The translations under genes were made by a program, and so were the position numbers. A stretch of DNA of 64,000 bases, from contig JACONQ010000021.1 in assembly GCA_014281115.1 (NCBI GenBank), positions 1,240,001-1,304,000 of the forward strand. Direction: 5' to 3'. Every line of letters begins with the position of its first letter. Within the stretch, counting starts at the first letter, position 1. The notes beneath the pieces are model-generated. The model did no database searches. It saw only the letters and a list, made by a program, of their open reading frames with translations, and was not told the DNA's origin. This document shows, one piece after another, positions 57,358-64,000 of the stretch. This stretch comes from Laburnicola sp. R22_1. Taxonomy: Eukaryota > Ascomycota > Dothideomycetes > Pleosporales > Didymosphaeriaceae.

Positions 57358-59228
57358 ACGTACTTTGCACTCGAGTCGGACACTCCATCGAGTCGGACAC
57401 TTTGCCAAGACCCCACCAAGTTCTGTACTAGTCACGATAGTATAGAGTCAACATGAACTATTTTTAATAGTCTAAATAGGCTAAACTATTCAGAATCTAC
57501 TTCTATAAGCTGTCTACAGGTTGTTTTATTGTGCCCAGGCTTGCCGCAGCATCCACAGCGCCGTTGAGCGGATTCGCCTCCATTAGTGCGCACCCTCTTC
57601 TTTGCCTTCTTGCCATCACTACGCAGCCCAAAGTCCTTTAGAGTAGCCAGTCGCTGGCCCTCTTCAACTATAAGGACTCCTTCTTGCTGCAATCGCTTTC
57701 TTTTATATAATTTACGTCGTGTGGCGGCCTTATTAGCAGCTTGAAGTTTGGCGTTGCGTTTGGTTATCAATACTAAAGAATGCCCTATTATCTCAGCGCC
57801 TTTGATGAGCTTTTCTATCGCCTCAACTATATAAGTTGGGGAACTATCTATATGCCTTTGAATCCTCTGCTTAACCAGCGTCGATTGCAACCCAAGTTCT
57901 GTACTATTTCGCGGAGTTTGCGACTCCTATGTACTATCGCGAATAGTACAAAGTGGAGGCGTACGCAGGCGGACGTCAAGCTGCGATATCACAGCTTCTA
58001 GGTCGTGGGGCACTAGGCCAGCACCTCGAAAGCCTCCTTTGATATTACTTTTAGTAAACGAAGCCTTAAAAGCAGCAATAAAGCAAGGCAGGAACTTGAT
58101 TTTAGTGATGTGCGTGATGTGGTTGCGCATTAAATCCTTAGCTTGGCGCCTATACGCCTTTTTTAAAGGCGCGAAACAGCCCACATTAAGTGGCTGCAAG
58201 AGGTGCGACAAATGCGAGGGCATATGGAGAGTAACAATATTGCTCTTTTTGCAATACTATTTAAATTCGAACAAGTTGTAACTCTTATAGCTGTTAAGAA
58301 TAAGCAAACGTGTTATGCTAACAACACGCCTCTTTGTATGCTTATTAAAGTGCTTTAGCCACTGTAGACTAAGCTTATTTGTTGTCTAGCCGTTCTTAGA
58401 GACTACAATAACCTAATTATGAGGTAGATCCTTCTCCTTATACTAGGCGGAGAGGTGGTGCTTGCCCCCGAAGATAATGAAGGGTGGGATCCACCACCCC
58501 GTTGCATTGATGCCTTGGATGACTGTTGTCCACTTCCTATTGCCCTGCTGCACCTGCTTTGGCCGTCCTCGACGCTCAGAGCCTGTGACTACTGCTCTAG
58601 TCAATATTATGCCTATTATAAAGCCTACTTCATCAAAATTGTAGGTGTCCTTGTTTAGAATACTATATTTGGCCTTTATGTTCTCCACAAGCCAGAACTA
58701 GTCTTGTATCACCTTAGGATCCTCCTAAAGAGCTCTCTTGTAGTTGTACTTTCAATTAAACTTAACTTTAAGCTCTGGCTGGCGCTTAACAAAGTCATAT
58801 GGCCACCTCTAGCCAACTGGCTTATAGTGGCGTGCAGCCAGTAAAGAATTAGCCATATCTTTTATAGCATCGAGCCGAGGCGGAAATCCTCGCGCGTCTA
58901 GGTTGAGTATATGCTCCACAATCGCCTGCTCCTCTCTTATAGTAAGTCTTATTTTGTTAGGTGCGCAGTCGCGTCTAAACGTCTTTCTAGCGCGTTGGTT
59001 GCTAAGTGTACTTTAAGAGACGTTATAGATAGCTGCAGCGCGTCGCTAAGAGAGTGTCGCGTCTTATTTAATAGCCTAGATTACAAGCTGTATACGTGCT
59101 TCTTTTAACGCTAGTAGTTTATTGTGTGGTTGAGGCATCGCGTTATACTATTGCTGATAGTACGTTTTAGTGGGGTCTTGGCAAAGTGTCCGACTCGATG
59201 GAGTGTCCGACTCGAGTGCAAAGTACGT
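57358..59228 (-). mobile_element. Pogo/Fot1-like element, family A copy 3 (full length)
   Basis: The reference copy of family A in this window: 1871 bp, ends ACGTACTTTGCACTCGAGTC and its inverse, TA duplication at 57356-57357 and 59229-59230. A subterminal repeat, ACACTCCATCGAGTCGGACA, adjoins each end. It is less mutated than copy 1. Confidence 0.93.
57486..59138 (-). pseudogene. Family A transposase, full-length frame with RIP stops
   Basis: ATG 59136-59138 to TAG 57486-57488: 551 codons in one frame, no frameshift, about 15 TAA/TAG. N-terminal HTH (RAAAIYNVS, STLSNQRARKTFRRD), CENP-B-like region (LNLDARGFPPRLDAIKDMAN), first acid in YNFDEVGFIIG (about 58630), second-acid block LLILNSYKSY (about 58300; family LLILDGHxSH), third-acid block LLQPLNVGCFAPLKKAY (about 58150-58200; family LQPLDV). 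The C-terminal 135 residues (open 57486-57890) are basic and end in the zinc knuckle CGCCGKPGHNKTTC (CX2CX4HX4C). The second and third catalytic Asp are Asn, so even read-through product would be inactive. Confidence 0.88.
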
Positions 59229-60759
59229 TACTACTTTGCGATATTTTAAACAAGTCTATAAGCGCGTTAGTCTAAGTAGACTATAGTGCAATTAGTTGCG
59301 TACTTCTTAGTAATAGCTGGGATTTTAACTAGATGCAGCGCGTAGAAGTATAGCTAGTATTTAGCTGTAGGCCTAAGTGCTACTATGTGCAAAGTTAGCC
59401 AGTTTTCTACTTCTACTTACTTACGTGTATTATAACTACTAAATATTCTATTAGTATTATAGTAGTTAATTAGGTACGTAAGTGTTAATATTAACTTCTA
59501 GATATAAATGCACTTCTTATCCACCTTATCTTTAATCGCTAAAACTATTTTATATGGATTAATCTCTATAAACTAGGCGGCTAACACATAATTAACAATA
59601 TAGATATTATATAGTATTTTTAACTTCTTAATAAGAATAAGAGGCTTTATAGTATTATATATTAATATAATAGTGCCTACTAAGATATCTTAGTGTAAGC
59701 TGCATTATTATAGTGTTTAAGATTGCACATACTCTTTACTACTAAGAGAAATAACTTACTAGAGAAAATATTATTTAGACGCTTAGTTAACTCTATATTA
59801 TATAATTTACTCTTTTATTAAGTTCTTACTAGGTAAAGTATATAAGTAGGTAGTTAGCCTTTATATAAGTTTTATAATTAACTTTTAGTTACTATCTTAC
59901 TAGTAAATATAGCCTCTTACTAATATATATAATTTTCGCGTAAAATTTATAATAATATACTCTAGTACCTTCGGTTACTAAAATTCTACTTTCTAAATTA
60001 AAATTATTATAACAACACTAGAACCTCCCTCTAATATTTAGTGCTTTACTTATAGCTTTAATATAAAGTTCTCTATTATAGCTAGAAGAGTAATTAAGCC
60101 ACTTAATATTAAGAATGTTTATACACTAAAGTTCTATCTTATATTTAATATTTTTAGAGTTTTATATACTAAGTCTTTCTTTATAAATATGACTAAATTT
60201 CTAAATATTATTAAGAAGATAAATAAGACGCTATAGTTGTATCTAGAAGAATAGGTAGTTTTTATACTACCTATACACAGAATTATATATCTACTATTAG
60301 CCGCTAGCTACTAGCGCCTTATTATTACTAAGGAAGGCAGCGTAGCGTATAATAAAATTAGCTTAGAAGTAATTATTATACTATAAACTATAGGGTTAAA
60401 AGTATAAATAATTATTGCGCGTATACTAAAGATAAAATATTTCTAGTATTCTAATAGCTTCTTAAGTATATAATACCTATTTAATATGTATATAAAAACT
60501 AACGCGTCTTTATAGGATCTACTTATTAAAAAGTGTTAGAAGTATTAACTTCTCGCCTTCTATCTTGCTTATCTTAAGTCGCTACCTGGCTACTAAGCTT
60601 TCTACTAGCGTCTAGAGTCATTATTATTCTTAGTCTTTTAGCGTCCGTGGCTAAGATATCTAATCTAACTTATTAGAGTCTATAAGGGTCTAATTACCCT
60701 TTACGCATCTGGCTATAGATAAGATAAAAGTAGTTAAATTTAAATATAAGATACTTATA

Positions 60760-62622
60760 ACGTGTTTATAAGCGAGCTGCGAATATAAGCGAGCTGCGAA
60801 CTCTACTAAGTCTCTAAGCCTTTCGCAGTATATAAATTTACAACGCATTAATATTCTATTAATATAATAGCTATCCTAAATTAAGCAGTATCTATAGAAG
60901 CCTTCTTACACGTGCGCGAGTTGTGTCCAGGCTCTCTATAGCGCCTGCAGCGCGCAGAAGCCTGCTGGCTCGCAACTAACTACGCCTTACCTTGCCGTAT
61001 TTCTCCCTCTAGTTACTGCTTAATAGCCTTTTAAGTAATAATATCCTCTCCCTCTATCTTTAATAGAGTGCCTCGCTTTTAGATCCGCTTTTTTTTACGC
61101 TATTTACGCGTTGTGGCTGCCTTGTTTGCCCTTTATAGAGTAGCTATCTTCTTGCGCATAAGTACTATTAAATGCGCCATTCTCTTAGCGCCTCTTATAA
61201 GCCAATTAAGCGACTAAATAACTAAGGTAAAAGAGAATTTCTAATGCCTTCGAATTCGCTTACAAACTAGAGTTAACTAAGCGCCTAGCTTGTGTACGTT
61301 GCTTAGTGTTGCAGACTCCCATAGGGTCTCTAGTAGAGCTACTAGCGCTAGCGCTAGCGATGGTGTACAAAGCTTAATATTAAGCTTTAAGAGCACTGCC
61401 TCTAGATTGTATAGGACTAGCCTAGAGCCTTAAAAACTTACGCAGATATTCTTCTTTATAATTAACTAGTTATAGGCGGCGCAAAAGGCTAGTAGAAACT
61501 TAAGCTTAGTAATATAGTTAATATAGTTGCGTATTAGGCCCTTAATCTAGCGCCTGTACGCCCGCTTTAACAGCGAGAAGCAGCCCATATTAAGTGGCTG
61601 TAGGAGGTGTAACGAATGTGGTAGCATGCATAGGGTATAGATTTTATTCTCTCTATAGATCTCTTAGAATTTAAGTAAGTTGTGGCTCTTATAGCTATTA
61701 AGTATTAGGAGCTAACGCGCGCCTACTCTACACTCTACTGTATACTTAATAAAGTGCTATAGCTAGGCAACACTAAGCTTATTTATAGTCTACTCATTAT
61801 TGCTAAGACTAATAGTCTAGTTACCTAGTATATTGTCGCCCTTATACTAGGCCGAGAGGTAGTACTTACTAGCGAAGATAACAAAGGGCAGAATTACTTA
61901 CCTAGTAGCGTTAATTCTATACATTGTTGTCACCCACTTATAATTGCCTGGCTAGATCGCTTTTGGCTAATCACGTCTCTCTAAGCCTATAATAACTAGC
62001 TAGGAGGATATCTTACCTATTAGAAAGCCAGTCTTATTAAAGTTAAAGGTGTCCTTATTGCAGATATCGTAGGTGGCCTTTGTACGTGCTACTAGCTCAA
62101 ACTAGGCCTATATAGCCATTAGATCCTTGTAGAGGGCTTGCTATTAATCGTAGGCTCGATTAAATCGCGTTGTGAGACTGTCTGTTCGCTTAACAAAGTT
62201 TCTAGGCTACTGCTAGCCAACGTGGCCTGCGCTACGCTTAGCGAGTAGCTTATTTGCCATATCTTATACAGCACCTAGAGTAGGCGCAAAGCCTTACGAA
62301 TCTAGATTAAGTATATGCTTAATAATAACCTTCTCTTCTAGCTTAGTAAGCTTCTTTAATTTAGGCTTATAATTGCGTTGCGTAGTAGTTCTAGCGCGTT
62401 AGCTGTAAAGCGTGCTTTTAGGAACGTTAAACGTCGCTGCAGTGCAATTAACGCTCTGGATCTAATTCTAATTAATAGCTAAGATAGCTAGGGAGACATT
62501 CGCTTTGTTATAGGGCAATCGAATAAGTGTTAGTTAAGCCATTATAGTTAATAGGTAACGCGTTATAGAAAGTTAGTAGGGTTTATAACTTACTTATATT
62601 CGCAGCTTACTTGTAAACACGT
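60760..62622 (-). mobile_element. Pogo/Fot1-like element, family B subfamily copy (full length)
   Basis: 1863 bp, ends ACGTGTTTATAAGCGAGCTG and inverse, flanked by TA (60758-60759, 62623-62624). Subterminal bases AAGCGAGCTGCGAATATAAG distinguish it and the copy at 1-935 from the copies at 2231 and 25241, so these form a subfamily. It is strongly RIP-mutated. Confidence 0.92.
60881..62542 (-). pseudogene. Family B transposase, heavily degraded
   Basis: ATG 62540-62542 to TAA 60881-60883 (554 codons, in phase). The same domain order as the copy at 2311-3960 can be followed by alignment, but stops are dense. The C-terminal knuckle region (60900-60960) keeps several Cys codons. It is inactive. 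Confidence 0.78.
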
Positions 62623-63165
62623 TAATAGTATATAATTACATATTGCGCCCAACTATATATGGGTGCTAAGGCGCTAGTTCTAGCTAGGATACGCCTATCT
62701 ACTAGTCGCAAGTTGCCTAGTGATATTACCCCTTCCTCTAAGTAGTGGCTTTTAATACTACGTATTATCTACTTGCCTAGCTTGCTAAGTTAGTGTTAAG
62801 TATAGTTATTAAGTGTAGTTATTAAGTAGAGTTGTTAAGTAGAGTTATTAAGCAGTATTATTAAGCCAAAGAGTTATTATATAGTGTTAGCAAAAGTCTA
62901 TTATAAATAGTATATTAACTTTCTAGAGAGGCTGCCTTTCTTATTAACTTCGGACCTATACCTATCTATTTGTTAATCTGTGTATTATAAGAGGGACTTT
63001 GCGATAATAAACACTAACACAATCTTCTAGCATATAGTAAGGTCTATAAAATATAAGTGTATAGGAGGTTTGCCTAGGTTTAACTTATAAAACTTTTGTA
63101 CCTTCTTGGCGGCATTAATAATAAGGTAGTAATGTACTCCACAACTAAGTAACTTACCTAACTAA
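62623..63165. other. AT-rich spacer with short tandem repeat
   Basis: It contains about six diverged copies of AGTTATTAAGTRT-like units at 62797-62873. The remainder shows no gene. Confidence 0.55.
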
Positions 63166-64000
63166 GCGACTCACTTTTGCCAAGACCCTACTAAAATATA
63201 TACTATTCACAATAGTATAGAGTTAATACAAACTATTATTAATAGTCTAAATAGGCCAATCTATTTAGAATCTACTTCTGTAGGTTACTTACATATTGTT
63301 CTATTATGCCTAGACTCGCTATAGCGTCCATAGCGCTGTTGAGTTGGCTCGCCTCTATTAATGCGCGCCCTCTTCTTTGCCTTCTTGCCATTACTACGCG
63401 CCGCAAAGTCCTTTAGAGTAGCTAGCCACTGGCCCTCTTTAGCTATAAGAGCTTCTTCTTACTGTAATTACTTTCTTTTGTGCAATTTATATCGCGTGAC
63501 GGCCTTATTAGTAGCTTAAAGTTTAGTGTTACGTTTAGTTATTAACACTAAAGAATGCCCTATTAGCTTAGCGCCTTTAACAAGCTTTTTCACCGTCTTA
63601 ACTATATAAATTAGGGAACTATTCACATGCCTTTAAATCCTCTACTTAACTAGCATTAATTGTGACCTAAGTTCTATACTATTTTGCGAAGTTTGCGACT
63701 CCTATATACTATTACAAATAGTACATTCTGGAGGCGTACGTAGGCAGACGTTAAGCTACGATAGTACAGCCTCTAGGTCGTGGGGCACTAGGCCAGCACC
63801 TTAAAAGCCTCCTTTAATATTACTTTTAGTAATTAAAGTCTTAAAAGCAGCAATAAAGCAAGGTAAAAACTCGATTTTAGTCATGTGCGTAATGTGGTTG
63901 CGTATTAGATTCTTAGCTTAGCGCTTATACGCCTTCTTTAACAGCGTAAAACAACCTATATTAAGTGGCTATAAGAGGTACAATAAATATAAAGGCATAT
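63166..64000 (-). mobile_element. Family A-related element, cut by window end
   Basis: From about 63175 (TTTGCCAAGACC) the sequence parallels the left half of family A copy 3: the sequence with TATACTATTCACAATAGTA, then the zinc-knuckle coding region (about 63300-63345), basic linker, and the GGCACTAGGCCAGCACC block at 63784. The terminus differs (GCGACTCACTTTTGCC instead of CGGACACTTTGCC), so the left end is uncertain and this may be a related subfamily. The transposase frame is broken by many stops and continues beyond the window. Confidence 0.78.

Larger units (their letters stand above)
57245..60700 (-). pseudogene. Degenerate minus-strand frame of unknown family, split by an A element
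   Basis: Outside the A element (57358-59228) the minus strand reads in one frame across the insertion site. Upstream it has YFYALHLVKIPAITKKYATN (about 59.30-59.36 kb) and AYRLV. Downstream of the A element it has ILK, RLA, LEQNYLILKERLIIANIVIL, ending at TAG near 57.24 kb. The latter is a likely C-terminal coiled coil. TA at the insertion site is duplicated as expected. Further upstream (59.4-60.7 kb) protein-like runs continue with TAA/TAG interruptions, but the frame is less certain. I do not recognise the family. Confidence 0.35.

Overview
The window looks like repeat-rich, RIP-mutated (repeat-induced point mutation) DNA of a filamentous ascomycete (Pezizomycotina; a Dothideomycete-like genome is my guess, not shown). 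The evidence is: very AT- and TpA-rich sequence in which transposase, integrase and reverse-transcriptase frames stay recognisable but are cut by TAA/TAG where CAA, CAG or TGG is expected; Fot1/pogo-type transposons with TA target duplications; Copia, chromovirus (Gypsy) and hAT remains; and one GC-balanced island (about 49.46-57.25 kb) whose genes have short fungal introns (GTATGT donors, CTAAC-like branch sites). I see no rRNA, tRNA or CRISPR array.

Layout. 0-4.2 kb: a cut-off B-family pogo element, then an A-family element (1299-4166) with a complete B element nested inside it. 4.2-14.6 kb: heavily decayed DNA with a D-family pogo element (11425-13628). 14.6-17.2 kb: a truncated A copy joined to a C-family pogo element (15058-17182) that carries few lesions. 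17.2-23.5 kb: Copia element 1. 23.5-28.2 kb: Copia element 2, very AT-rich, split by a B element (25241-27091). 28.2-36.3 kb: unidentified degenerate frames and minisatellites, with a Tc1/IS630-like element (34496-35819). 36.8-39.3 kb: hAT transposase remnant. 39.4-39.58 kb: solo LTR of Copia 1 type with a perfect 5-bp target duplication. 41.4-48.8 kb: a complete chromovirus on the minus strand with two 173-bp LTRs and, between chromodomain and 3' LTR, a decayed frame on the opposite strand. 49.46-57.25 kb: gene island. 57.36-64 kb: an A element inserted in another degenerate frame, a full B element, and an A copy running off the window.

The island holds a truncated, frameshifted NRPS fragment (adenylation C-terminus, carrier domain without its serine, start of a condensation domain), a five-exon rhodopsin-domain (PTH11-like) membrane protein, a proline-rich ORF beside a microsatellite-bearing tandem duplication, and an O-methyltransferase of the secondary-metabolite type with an apparent internal deletion. 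NRPS plus O-methyltransferase plus membrane receptor suggests a decayed secondary-metabolite locus left between transposon blocks. The receptor and perhaps the methyltransferase are the only genes that look possibly functional.

Most notable: the A, B and D pogo transposases end in a CX2CX4HX4C zinc knuckle; RIP repeatedly turns catalytic Asp codons to Asn; the chromovirus carries a decayed opposite-strand frame; and two multi-kilobase degenerate frames cannot be assigned to a family.
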